From positions 1-64,000 of the forward strand of contig JAUZSP010000003.1 of assembly GCA_030949385.1 (NCBI GenBank): DNA of 64,000 nucleotides, in the 5' to 3' direction. The notes under the pieces are model-generated. The model saw only the letters and a program-made list of their open reading frames with translations. It ran no database searches and had not been told where the DNA came from. The stretch is from Gammaproteobacteria bacterium (GTDB lineage: Bacteria; Pseudomonadota; Gammaproteobacteria; JAUZRS01). Below are positions 17,357 to 25,591 of this stretch, one piece after another. Position numbers and translations under genes: made by a program. Numbering within the stretch: position 1 is the stretch's first letter; the number at the start of each line of letters is the position of its first letter.

Positions 17357-19219
17357 TCATCTGGTTTCCGGCTCAATACGCAAATCAGGCAGCAAAGGGC
17401 TCTTTTTAGAAACAAAAAGCTCAATATGCTCTGCATACCAGAGCACCGTTTGACCGGATAAAAAGCGCCCTGCTGCTTGCAGAGCCTGTTGATAATCCGC
17501 TTTCCAGTTAGGCTGATAACCGGCAGCCAACACCTGCGGACTCAATTTCAACAACAGTGCCGACGGCGATGGCAGTGGACCATCATCCAATAAAGGCCGT
17601 TGCAACAACACCGGCAACAGCGGTTTTTGCCCCAAACGCCAACTGCCTTGCCGATAAAACAGCGACCACGCTCTGTCACTCAACTCAGCGACCCGATCCT
17701 GCAAGGCTTTTTTCTGCGCTGGAAACGCCACAGCACAGCGCCACAATCCCTGCGCCACTGTCGTGTAACCGGCAAACGCCGCGCCCTTCGTGCTGCTCAA
17801 CTCGCGCCGCAACTCACCTTTAGACCAAAATCCATTCACAAACGCCAACTGTTTGCTTGCAGCAGTTTGGAATCGCTCACCCTCCGGTGCAACACTGGCT
17901 TGACACAACGCGCTCAAAGCCAAACCATTCCAGCCCGCCAAACGTTTACCGTCTTTGGGCAGAGAACGATTTTGCAGCCGCCAACGATGCAGTTTAGCGC
18001 GGATGATCTTCTGCTCTTCTTGCAACAGCGAAAAACTCATTTTCAGCTCTTTAGCCAAGTGCTGTGGCTTCTCAATCGCCACCGGCAACAGACCCAAAAC
18101 CTGCTCGCCTTCTGAGATAGGCAGCCATGACCAGAGCCTATCTGCCAAGGCAAACTCCGCCTTGCTAAGCACAGCCATCAGCTCTTCGCGCTGCCAAAGA
18201 TAGCTACCGCCTTCATTGCCGTCATCGTCCACCGCCGACAAAGAAGCGATAAAACCGCCCTCTTGGTGCGCCATTTCTGCCAACATAAAATCCAAGGTCT
18301 CAAAAGCAATCTGACGATAACGCGGCTGATCCAAGATCTGTGCTGCCTGCAGGTAAAGGCTCACCGCCAAAGCGTTGTCGTAGAGCATCTTTTCAAAATG
18401 GGGTTGCTGCCAACCGGGGTCAACGGTGTAACGATAAAACCCACCGCCCAAATGATCTCGCAAAGCCAAATGTGCCATCTGATCCAACGTCAAACGCAGA
18501 AAGGCCTCCAGCTCTTCGTTCGGCGCGCTTTGCAGCTCCAGCAGCAGCGATGACAACATCGGCACCCGTGGGAACTTACTCTGCTCACCAAAACCGCCTT
18601 GCAGCTCATCGCCCAATTTCAGCGCCTGCTCAACCAGCTCTTGGCGCAGTTCAGCCACGGGGCGAACACCACCTTGCTCCAACGCCACTTTTTTAAAGAT
18701 CTGTCCCGAAGCCATCTGCGCCATTTGCGCCAATCTCTGCGGCGACTCCTGCCAACGTTCGCGGAGGTTAATCAGGAGCTGTTCAAACGACTCAGCAGGG
18801 CGATAGGTCAACCCCAATAGGGGGTAACCCTCGGGGGTGAGAAAGACGTTCAATGGCCAACCCGCCGAGCCGTTCATCTGCTGCACAAACCGAATCAACA
18901 ACGCATCCAAAGCCACATCCAGCTCTCGATCCACTTTGACCGCGATAAAGGAATCATTGAGCAACTTAGCAATGGCAGGGTTTTGGTAACTTTCTCGCTG
19001 CATCACATGGCACCAGTGACAGGCAAAATAACCACTGGAGATCAAAATCAGCTTGTTCTCTTTTTTGGCTTGCTCCAGCACATCAGCACCCCAAGCACGC
19101 CACTGCACTGGATCATCACCGTGCATGGCTAAATAAGGGGAAAAGTGGTTTTTCAGTTCATTGCCGGCAAAAAGCGGCAGGGTGAAGAGACACAGCAACA
19201 AGGTGAATAATTTAAGCAT
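17357..19219 (-). CDS. Secreted DUF255 / thioredoxin-domain protein (YyaL-SSP411 family)
   Basis: From the ATG at 19219 the product has about 620 residues and begins with a signal peptide (LFTLLLCLFTLPLFAG). The mature N-terminus is the conserved DUF255 domain: NHFSPYLAMHGDDPVQW, then the CHWCHVM redox-like site and GSAGWPLNVFLTPEG. The rest (residues about 200-620) is an alpha/alpha-barrel like that of N-acylglucosamine 2-epimerases. The biochemical role of the family is not established. Periplasmic location is inferred from the signal peptide, whereas many homologues are cytoplasmic. An ATG five codons upstream is also possible. Confidence 0.85.
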   Translation of the reverse strand: MLKLFTLLLCLFTLPLFAGNELKNHFSPYLAMHGDDPVQWRAWGADVLEQAKKENKLILISSGYFACHWCHVMQRESYQNPAIAKLLNDSFIAVKVDRELDVALDALLIRFVQQMNGSAGWPLNVFLTPEGYPLLGLTYRPAESFEQLLINLRERWQESPQRLAQMAQMASGQIFKKVALEQGGVRPVAELRQELVEQALKLGDELQGGFGEQSKFPRVPMLSSLLLELQSAPNEELEAFLRLTLDQMAHLALRDHLGGGFYRYTVDPGWQQPHFEKMLYDNALAVSLYLQAAQILDQPRYRQIAFETLDFMLAEMAHQEGGFIASLSAVDDDGNEGGSYLWQREELMAVLSKAEFALADRLWSWLPISEGEQVLGLLPVAIEKPQHLAKELKMSFSLLQEEQKIIRAKLHRWRLQNRSLPKDGKRLAGWNGLALSALCQASVAPEGERFQTAASKQLAFVNGFWSKGELRRELSSTKGAAFAGYTTVAQGLWRCAVAFPAQKKALQDRVAELSDRAWSLFYRQGSWRLGQKPLLPVLLQRPLLDDGPLPSPSALLLKLSPQVLAAGYQPNWKADYQQALQAAGRFLSGQTVLWYAEHIELFVSKKSPLLPDLRIEPETR

Positions 19220-19355
19220 CAGAACATCAGCCATAAATCTAAGGGGAAGATCCGTTTTACCTCAGTTGAGGCTCAAAGGGCAAATTTTCTCTCCTCTTTC
19301 AGATACAACACAACATCTGATTTACGTTCTGTAACCAATCGACTACACTGGTCTT

Positions 19356-19652
19356 ATGTACAAAATTAAACGCACTGATGAATTTGCTCATTGGCTCGAT
19401 AATCTAAAGGATTCTAAAGTTAAAGCGCGACTCATTCGTCGTCTCGAAAAAGTCGCACAAGGTAATCTAGGCGATGTGAAATCAGTGGCGAGTGGAGTCT
19501 TCGAAATGCGATAATTTTTCGGCTCTGGTTGGCGCATGTATTACACCTTGCGCGGTACTGTCTTGATTATCATGTTAGCTGGTGGTAACAAATCAAATCA
19601 GCAAACAGACATCAAAAAAGCCATTCGTTTAGCTTCTATGCTGGAGGATTAA
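19356..19652 (+). pseudogene. HigB/RelE-like toxin with internal stop codon
   Basis: The frame from the ATG at 19356 to TAA at 19650-19652 encodes 98 family-like codons but is broken by TAA at codon 53 (19512-19514). The residues before (GNLGDVKSVASGVFEMR) and after (FFGSGWRMYY, then MLAGGNKS) align with the intact toxin at 6833-7123. Relatives usually have an acidic residue or Ile at the stop position, so a single substitution such as GAA to TAA explains it. The antitoxin behind it is intact. Either the toxin has been inactivated or this is a base error. Confidence 0.8.
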
Positions 19653-19655
19653 AAG

Positions 19656-19958
19656 ATGATTGATAAAATCAACGTTTCAAACTTGCCGGATTTTAACCCA
19701 GCCGAACACCTAAAAAACAAGGAAGACATTGCAGCTTATCTAGAAACCGCATTTGAAGAAGATGACCCCGCTGCACTGGTCTCTGCGCTCGGTGTTGTGG
19801 CTCGTGCCACAGGGATGACAGAGATTGCCAATAAATCTGGATTAACACGCGAAGCGCTCTACCGATCTCTGCGTTCAGGTGCCTCGCCCCGTTTTGATAC
19901 CGTGGCGCGCGTACTCAAAGCATTGGATCTGAACCTCAGCGTGACCTCTGGAGCATAA
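19656..19958 (+). CDS. HigA-like antitoxin of the decayed module
   Basis: The 100-residue product matches the antitoxin at 7136-7444 in layout: a helical N-terminus (KEDIAAYLETAFEE), the HTH MTEIANKSGLTREALYRSL (residues about 54-73) and PRFDTVARVLKALDL at the end. It starts 3 nt after the toxin frame. With the toxin broken, it may persist as an orphan that can cross-neutralise the related toxin at 6833 or simply regulate its own promoter. It is convergent with tatC. Confidence 0.83.
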   Translation: MIDKINVSNLPDFNPAEHLKNKEDIAAYLETAFEEDDPAALVSALGVVARATGMTEIANKSGLTREALYRSLRSGASPRFDTVARVLKALDLNLSVTSGA

Positions 19959-19976
19959 AAACGGTTGTAAGAAAAA

Positions 19977-21209
19977 TTAATCCTTACCCTTTGCGGGCGA
20001 ATCTTTTTTCACCTCGGGTGGTCGCTCCTTTGGCTCTTCATAACTCGGTGGATTATCAGGATCATTGCCCAACGCATTCACATCCTGATCTTGATACTCT
20101 TCCTCTAAGTCTTCCATATTGGCCTCTGCATCGGCGGCCTCTTGGTCGAACTCAGATTCAGGCTCTTTGCGGCTTTCAATCCCATCAGGAACCTGCTCTG
20201 AGTCGCCATCCTTTTCATCGGTTTCATCAGATTCGATCTGATCCAACTCCGACTCCATCTGCTCGTCGGTCAGCGGTTCGTATTCAAGAATCTCAAAATC
20301 CGCTTGGCTGTTGTCCGGCGAACGGGGTGGCAAGCCCCAATCTTCACTCGCTTCACTGCTGCTCACCGAACCAGCGGCTACTGCGGTGGCAACGGTGCTG
20401 CCTACCACCGCAGTGGCATCAGAACCCTCTGGATCTGGCTCCGACTCCTCAGCTTTGCGCTTGACCCACAGACGGGAGAAGAGCAAACCGATCTCAAACA
20501 ACAACCACATCGGCAACGCCAACAAGGTTTGCGAGATCACATCAGGCGGGGTTAAAAACATCCCCAAGACAAATGCCCCGACGATAATAAAGGGGCGCTT
20601 TTCCGCCAGTTTATCCGGCGTGGTCATGCCCACCACCACCAACAAAATGGTCGCAATTGGCACTTCGAAGGCCATGCCAAAGGCAAAAAAGATCGTGATA
20701 ATAAAATCGAGGTATTTGCCGATGTCGGTCATCATCGCCACCCCTTCGGGGGTGACACTGGCAAAAAAGGAGAAAATCAGTGGGAAAACCACATAATAAG
20801 CAAAGGCCACCCCCAGATAAAACAGCAAGGTGCTGGAAATCAGCAGCGGCCTGACCAGACGTTTCTCTTTCAGGTAAAGACCCGGGGCAATAAACGACCA
20901 CATCTGATACAAAATCACCGGCACCGAAAGAAAAACGGCCAGCATCAAAGTCATCTTAAACGGCACCAAAAACGGCGAGGCCACCTCGGTGGCAATCATG
21001 CTGTTGTTGTCCGGCAGATGCGCCATCAATGGTCCTGCCAACCAAGTATAAATTTCACCGTTGAAAGGGAACAGACAGAGAAACAGCACGATGATCGACA
21101 GCACCATGCGCAGCAAACGATCGCGCAACTCAAACAGATGGGTTAAAAACCCTTGCTCTTTTTCGATCTCAACGTCGCTCTTATTTGGATCTAACGGCGC
21201 TGCACTCAT
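19977..21209 (-). CDS. tatC: Sec-independent translocase TatC with long acidic tail
   Basis: The 410-residue protein has the TatC core in its first 250 residues: FLTHLFELRDRLLR at the N-terminus, six membrane segments and the conserved FAFGMAFEVPI in the fourth. TatC recognises twin-arginine signal peptides and forms the receptor with TatB. TatC proteins normally stop soon after the sixth helix. Here about 150 further residues follow, very rich in Glu, Asp, Ser and Pro, and predicted to be disordered and cytoplasmic. Its start overlaps the tatB stop by 4 nt. It is the last gene of the tatABC unit behind the his genes. Confidence 0.95.
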   Translation of the reverse strand: MSAAPLDPNKSDVEIEKEQGFLTHLFELRDRLLRMVLSIIVLFLCLFPFNGEIYTWLAGPLMAHLPDNNSMIATEVASPFLVPFKMTLMLAVFLSVPVILYQMWSFIAPGLYLKEKRLVRPLLISSTLLFYLGVAFAYYVVFPLIFSFFASVTPEGVAMMTDIGKYLDFIITIFFAFGMAFEVPIATILLVVVGMTTPDKLAEKRPFIIVGAFVLGMFLTPPDVISQTLLALPMWLLFEIGLLFSRLWVKRKAEESEPDPEGSDATAVVGSTVATAVAAGSVSSSEASEDWGLPPRSPDNSQADFEILEYEPLTDEQMESELDQIESDETDEKDGDSEQVPDGIESRKEPESEFDQEAADAEANMEDLEEEYQDQDVNALGNDPDNPPSYEEPKERPPEVKKDSPAKGKD

Positions 21210-21538
21210 ACTTTTTTATCCGCTGTTTTGCTCTGCTCAGATTCCAAGGTGTCCAGAGAGTCCTGTGCTTTTTGCACCCCCTCATTGACCTCTTTTTGCA
21301 CGTTACTCATGATGCCTTTCAGCTCCTGAATCTGTGACTCTTGATCTCCGAGCATCTTCTTTAGATTCTCTGTCTCCAGCTCACGATTAACATCGTCTTT
21401 GACGTTGCTGACAAAACGCTGCATTTTGCCCACCCACAGACCCACCGTGCGTGCCACAGCGGGCAAACGTTCAGGACCGATCACCAATAAAGCAATCACA
21501 CCAATCAGGGAGATTTCCCAAAAACCAATATCAAACAT
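21206..21538 (-). CDS. tatB: Sec-independent translocase TatB
   Basis: The 110-residue product has the TatB pattern: a membrane helix (residues 3-20) with FWEISLIGVIALLVIGPERLP, in which the Glu and the GPERLP hinge are diagnostic. An amphipathic helix (ARTVGLWVGKMQRFVSNVKDD) and a charged tail with many Gln and Glu follow. It forms the substrate receptor with TatC at the inner membrane. The gene lies 3 nt after tatA and overlaps tatC by 4 nt. Confidence 0.94.
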   Translation of the reverse strand: MFDIGFWEISLIGVIALLVIGPERLPAVARTVGLWVGKMQRFVSNVKDDVNRELETENLKKMLGDQESQIQELKGIMSNVQKEVNEGVQKAQDSLDTLESEQSKTADKKV

Positions 21539-21541
21539 AAA

Positions 21542-21781
21542 TTAACTTTTGGGTTGTTCTTTTTTCTCAGGTTCCGCACTGGCGCTGCGCTCAGCTGTCG
21601 CGTCAGTGGCGGCTTTATCCGCCAGCTTTTTCGCCTCATCGCTGTTGCCGTCGCTCATGGCGCTTTTAAAGCCCTTCACTGCCGAGCCTAAATCACCGCC
21701 GATATTACGCAAGCGTTTGGCACCAAACAGCACCAACACAATCGCCAGAATAATCACCAACTGCCAAATACTAATACCCAT
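21542..21781 (-). CDS. tatA: Sec-independent translocase TatA
   Basis: The 79-residue product begins [20 protein letters not shown], a single N-terminal membrane helix, and continues with [19 protein letters not shown], the hinge and amphipathic helix of TatA. TatA oligomers form the translocation site for folded twin-arginine proteins. The short charged tail (residues 50-79) is typical. It follows hisE by 13 nt in the same direction, so the tat genes are probably co-transcribed with the histidine genes. Confidence 0.94.
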   Translation of the reverse strand: MGISIWQLVIILAIVLVLFGAKRLRNIGGDLGSAVKGFKSAMSDGNSDEAKKLADKAATDATAERSASAEPEKKEQPKS

Positions 21782-21794
21782 CGTCTCTCTCCAC

Positions 21795-22115
21795 TTATTT
21801 TAATTTGCGGGACGCTTTCTCTTCCAGCCCAGAAAGGCCAAAACGGCGCTGCAACTCGTTCAATACATCATCCGGTCCCAAACCTTGATCCGCAAGCATC
21901 ACCAAGGTATGGAACCATAAATCTGCGGTCTCGTAGACCAAGGCGTTTTTATCCTCGCCCTTGGCGGCAATAATCGTCTCTACCGCCTCTTCTCCCACCT
22001 TTTTCAAAATGGTATCCAGACCCTTGGCGTACAAGCTGGCCACATAAGAACTGCTGGCATCCGCCGATTTACGCTGCTCTAGCTCCTTGGCCAACTGCGT
22101 TAACACATCACTCAT
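21795..22115 (-). CDS. hisE: Phosphoribosyl-ATP pyrophosphatase
   Basis: From the ATG at 22115 the product has 106 residues, normal for HisE. The open frame further upstream runs inside hisI and is not part of the protein. [31 protein letters not shown] carries the conserved Glu cluster that binds Mg2+, and the helix [12 protein letters not shown] follows. It hydrolyses phosphoribosyl-ATP to phosphoribosyl-AMP, step 2 of histidine synthesis. It overlaps the hisI stop by 4 nt, so HisI and HisE are separate coupled proteins rather than the fused HisIE of enterics. Confidence 0.94.
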   Translation of the reverse strand: MSDVLTQLAKELEQRKSADASSSYVASLYAKGLDTILKKVGEEAVETIIAAKGEDKNALVYETADLWFHTLVMLADQGLGPDDVLNELQRRFGLSGLEEKASRKLK

Positions 22116-22492
22116 TTGTAGATCTCTTTGGGGTCTTTCAAAACCGGCTCTACTGCCGTCCATTGACCCCCTTGCAAGCGTTTAAAAAAACAGTGCTGAC
22201 GACCGGTGTGACAAGAGATGCCGCCCCGCTGTTCAATTTGCAGCAGCAACACATCGTTATCACAATCAAGACGCATCTCTTGAATCAACTGTGTGTGCCC
22301 CGACTCTTCGCCCTTGTGCCAGAGCTTCGAGCGCGAACGCGACCAGTAGACCGCTTCCCCCTTTGCATGGCTCAAGCGTAACGCTTCGTGGTTCATCCAC
22401 GCCACCATCAGCACTTGGCCACTGCTGGCCTCTTGGGCAATCACTGGCAACAGACCGTTGGCATCCCACTTAATTTCATCCAACCAATTCAT
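22112..22492 (-). CDS. hisI: Phosphoribosyl-AMP cyclohydrolase
   Basis: The 126-residue product catalyses step 3 of histidine synthesis. [13 protein letters not shown] and the active-site stretch [18 protein letters not shown] (residues about 48-66) are the family core. The metal ligands follow in [14 protein letters not shown] (Asp and Cys) and [13 protein letters not shown] (Cys and His). Length equals single-domain HisI. It is separated from hisF by 111 nt that contain a small hairpin. Confidence 0.95.
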   Translation of the reverse strand: MNWLDEIKWDANGLLPVIAQEASSGQVLMVAWMNHEALRLSHAKGEAVYWSRSRSKLWHKGEESGHTQLIQEMRLDCDNDVLLLQIEQRGGISCHTGRQHCFFKRLQGGQWTAVEPVLKDPKEIYK

Positions 22493-22511
22493 GACGTTTC
22501 TCTATCCTGTG

Positions 22512-22529
22512 GGCGAAAAATATTTCGCC
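22512..22529. repeat. Short perfect hairpin between hisF and hisI
   Basis: GGCGAAA and TTTCGCC pair across a 4-nt AT loop. It lies in the hisF-hisI gap and lacks a T run, so it is more likely an mRNA processing or REP-type hairpin than a terminator. Confidence 0.45.
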
Positions 22530-22603
22530 GCTACATTCGCCTCTACGCAAAAGACAACAACAAAGCATGACCCTACTGATTGCGCGCTAGCTTAGCACAG
22601 GCA

Positions 22604-23377
22604 TTAAAGACGCACCTCGATACCCCGTTTGGCCATGTGCTGTTTTGCTTCACCGATGCTGTACTCTCCAAAATGAAAAATACTCGCTGCCAACACCGCA
22701 TCAGCACCGCCCTGCAACACCCCTTCACAAAGGTGATCCAAGTTACCCACACCACCAGAAGCGATCACCGGCACCGAAACCGCATCACATATAGCACGGG
22801 TCAGCTCCAGATTAAAACCGATTTTGGTGCCGTCTCGATCCATGCTGGTGAGCAAAATCTCCCCCGCACCGTAAGCCGCCATCTTTTTTGCCCACGCCAC
22901 CGCATCCAAGCCGGTGGTTTTACGCCCACCGTGAGTAAAAATTTCCCAGCGTTTTGGCTCGCCTTCGCCGCTGACTTGTTTGGCATCAATGGCCACCACA
23001 ATGCACTGTGAACCGACTTTATCCGCCGCTTCACGCACAAACTCAGGCCGAAACACCGCCGCCGAATTAATCGCTATTTTATCCGCTCCGGCGATCAACA
23101 TCGTGCGTACGTCCTCCACCGTGCGAATGCCGCCGCCAACGGTGAGCGGGATAAACACCTCCGAAGCGATGGCCTCCACCACATGCACCATCGTATCGCG
23201 CTCGTGGGCGGTGGCGGTGATGTCGAGAAAAGTAATCTCATCAGCACCTTCGCGGTCGTAACGCTGTGCGATCTCCACCGGATCACCGGCATCACGAATC
23301 TCGACGAACTTGACCCCTTTCACCACTCGGCCATTGTCCACATCGAGACAGGGAATAATGCGTTTTGCCAGCCCCAT
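22604..23377 (-). CDS. hisF: Imidazole glycerol phosphate synthase cyclase subunit
   Basis: The 257-residue TIM barrel starts [21 protein letters not shown], with the catalytic Asp11 in LDVDNG. The second catalytic Asp is in [13 protein letters not shown], and the phosphate loops VGGGIRT and ASGGVGN are intact. It uses ammonia from HisH to make imidazole glycerol phosphate and AICAR. It starts 1 nt before hisA ends on the same strand, so the two genes are tightly coupled. Confidence 0.97.
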   Translation of the reverse strand: MGLAKRIIPCLDVDNGRVVKGVKFVEIRDAGDPVEIAQRYDREGADEITFLDITATAHERDTMVHVVEAIASEVFIPLTVGGGIRTVEDVRTMLIAGADKIAINSAAVFRPEFVREAADKVGSQCIVVAIDAKQVSGEGEPKRWEIFTHGGRKTTGLDAVAWAKKMAAYGAGEILLTSMDRDGTKIGFNLELTRAICDAVSVPVIASGGVGNLDHLCEGVLQGGADAVLAASIFHFGEYSIGEAKQHMAKRGIEVRL

Positions 23378-23378
23378 C

Positions 23379-24119
23379 TCAGCCTCCGACCAACTCGTCT
23401 GTCAAGGCTTGCGCCTGTGCCAGATCAATGCTGCCTTCGTAAATAGCACGGCCAATAATCGCGCCCATAATGCCCGACTCACGCACCTCGATCAGGCCCC
23501 GAATGTCGTCCATATTGCTCACCCCACCGGAGGCGATGACAGGGATGTCCATCGCTTCCGCCAACTGCTGAGTCGCGTCACGGTTGACCCCCTGCATCAT
23601 GCCGTCACGGCTGATGTCGGTGTAAACAATGGCTGAAACGCCATCTCCCTCAAAACGTTTTGCCAGCTCGATGGCATCCACATCAGAGGCCTCAGCCCAG
23701 CCTTCCAGCGCCACCTTGCCGTCGTTGGCATCCAGACCCACAATGATGTGACCGGCAAAACGTTTGCAAGCTTCGGTGACAAAACTCGGATCACGCACCG
23801 CCTGGGTGCCGATGATGGCGTAGCTGACCCCCGCATCCAAATAAGCGGCTATGCTGTCGGCGTTGCGAATCCCACCACCCACCTGAATCGGCAGCTCAGG
23901 GTATTTTTTCGCAATTGCGCCAATCACCCCTGCATTAACCGGCTTACCGGCAAACGCCCCGTCCAGATCCACCAGATGCAGACGACGCGCACCCGCATCC
24001 ACCCAGCGACTGGCCATCGCCACGGGATCATCACCAAAGACCGTATCGTCGTCCATACGGCCTTGACGCAGGCGCACACATTGGCCATTTTTTAAATCAA
24101 TTGCGGGGATTAACAGCAT
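23379..24119 (-). CDS. hisA: ProFAR isomerase
   Basis: The 246-residue TIM-barrel enzyme isomerises the ProFAR aminoaldose in step 4 of histidine synthesis. [14 protein letters not shown] holds the catalytic Asp near residue 8, and [11 protein letters not shown] holds the second Asp. VGGGIRN and ASGGVSN are the two phosphate-binding loops shared with HisF. It is located between hisH (107 nt upstream) and hisF (immediately downstream), the usual order. Confidence 0.97.
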   Translation of the reverse strand: MLLIPAIDLKNGQCVRLRQGRMDDDTVFGDDPVAMASRWVDAGARRLHLVDLDGAFAGKPVNAGVIGAIAKKYPELPIQVGGGIRNADSIAAYLDAGVSYAIIGTQAVRDPSFVTEACKRFAGHIIVGLDANDGKVALEGWAEASDVDAIELAKRFEGDGVSAIVYTDISRDGMMQGVNRDATQQLAEAMDIPVIASGGVSNMDDIRGLIEVRESGIMGAIIGRAIYEGSIDLAQAQALTDELVGG

Positions 24120-24189
24120 CTGAACATCTCTCTAAAATCAAAGATTGTATTAAAAAACCATTAGGAATGGTTTAACAACGTAACCGTAG

Positions 24190-24211
24190 GGGCAGACCTA
24201 TGTGTCTGCCC
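24190..24211. repeat. Hairpin repeat in the hisH-hisA gap
   Basis: GGGCAGAC and GTCTGCCC pair over a 6-nt loop in the 107-nt space between hisH and hisA. The form (GTAGGGGCAGACC...GTCTGCCC) is that of dispersed intergenic hairpins. It may protect the mRNA end or tune expression of the downstream genes. Confidence 0.5.
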
Positions 24212-24226
24212 ACCCAAACCGAAACA

Positions 24227-24871
24227 TCAAACCGACCAGCGGGCAAAATTGTGCAACAACTGCAAACCGTCGTGGGCGCTCTTTTCAGGATGAAACTGAC
24301 AGGAAAAGACGTTCTCACGGGCAAGGGCGGTCGCAAAACGCTCACCATAAACACTGCTGCCCACCCGCAAACTCAGGTCATCTGGCTCAACAAAGTAACT
24401 GTGAACAAAATAGAAACGCGCCTCATCTTCAATGCCCTGCCACAACGGATGGGGCTGCTGCTGAGTGACGCGGTTCCAGCCCATGTGAGGGATTTTCAGC
24501 CGTTCATTGGAATCTGTATCGCGCAACTCTTGACCAAAAAAGCGCACCTTGCCTGAAAACAGATCAAGGCAATCAACGCCACCGTTCTCTTCGCTGTGCG
24601 AGAGCAGCACTTGCAGACCCATGCAGATGCCCAAAAAAGGCTTCTCAGCCGCCGCCTCCATCACCGCCTCGATCACCTTGTGCTGCGCCAACTGCGCCAT
24701 GCAATCTTTAGCCGCACCTTGGCCGGGAAACACCACCCGCGAGGCAGCGCGAATTTTTGCTGGATCATCGGTGACAATGACCTTGTCACCCTTGGCCACC
24801 ACATGTTCCATCGCTTTGGAGACCGAGCGCAAATTGCCCATGCCGTAATCAATCACCGCAATTGTTGTCAT
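24227..24871 (-). CDS. hisH: Imidazole glycerol phosphate synthase glutaminase subunit
   Basis: The 214-residue product is a class I glutamine amidotransferase. IDYGMGNLRSV at the start, the nucleophile Cys in FLGICMGLQVL (near residue 80) and the His/Glu of the triad in CQFHPEKS (near 195) are all present. It feeds ammonia to HisF. It lies 9 nt after hisB on the same strand. Confidence 0.96.
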   Translation of the reverse strand: MTTIAVIDYGMGNLRSVSKAMEHVVAKGDKVIVTDDPAKIRAASRVVFPGQGAAKDCMAQLAQHKVIEAVMEAAAEKPFLGICMGLQVLLSHSEENGGVDCLDLFSGKVRFFGQELRDTDSNERLKIPHMGWNRVTQQQPHPLWQGIEDEARFYFVHSYFVEPDDLSLRVGSSVYGERFATALARENVFSCQFHPEKSAHDGLQLLHNFARWSV

Positions 24872-24880
24872 GAGTCGATC

Positions 24881-25474
24881 CTACAAGCTGCCTTTGGTGG
24901 AGGGCATGATGCCTGCCATGCGCGGGTCATGTGCAATCGCCATGCGCAGCGCCCGACCGAAGGCTTTAAAGATGGTTTCGATTATGTGGTGGGTATTGCG
25001 CCCGTGCAGGTTGTCGATGTGCAAGCTCACATTGGCGTGATTGACAAAACCTTGGAAAAACTCAAACACCAGATCCGTGTCAAAACTACCCACCATTGAG
25101 CGCGGCATTTCAGCGCGCATCTCAATGCCAGGCCGACCGGAGAAGTCGATCACCACCCGTGACAACGCTTCATCCAAAGGCACATAGGCATGACCGTAAC
25201 GGACGATGCCTTTTTTATCACCCAGTGCAGCGCTGAAGGCCTGCCCCAAAGTGATGCCGATGTCTTCTACGGTGTGGTGATCGTCAATTTCATGGTCGCC
25301 GTTGGCAACAATATTGAGGTCGATCAGGCCATGACGGCCAATCTGATCCAGCATGTGATCCAAAAAAGGCACACCGGTTTCGAAGTGGGTTTGACCTGTG
25401 CCATCAAGGTTAATGGCAACTGTGATTTGGGTCTCCAAAGTGTCTCGGGAGACGTTGGCGGTACGCGCAGACAT
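24881..25474 (-). CDS. hisB: Imidazoleglycerol-phosphate dehydratase
   Basis: From the ATG at 25474 the product has 197 residues; an upstream in-frame ATG would add 11 unrelated residues. The enzyme is the stand-alone dehydratase without the phosphatase domain found in enterics. Metal-binding His motifs are clear: [28 protein letters not shown], and RNTHHIIE near the C-terminus. It is the first gene of the hisB-hisH-hisA-hisF-hisI-hisE-tatABC run on the minus strand. Confidence 0.96.
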   Translation of the reverse strand: MSARTANVSRDTLETQITVAINLDGTGQTHFETGVPFLDHMLDQIGRHGLIDLNIVANGDHEIDDHHTVEDIGITLGQAFSAALGDKKGIVRYGHAYVPLDEALSRVVIDFSGRPGIEMRAEMPRSMVGSFDTDLVFEFFQGFVNHANVSLHIDNLHGRNTHHIIETIFKAFGRALRMAIAHDPRMAGIMPSTKGSL

Positions 25475-25591
25475 CGGCTCTATCTCATTTCCACAAAAGT
25501 GTGGCAAGGATACACAACTTGAGCAAGGCAGACTAGGGTGGGACTACAATGCTTAGATGACAGATGTACTATGCCACTACACACCTGAGTC

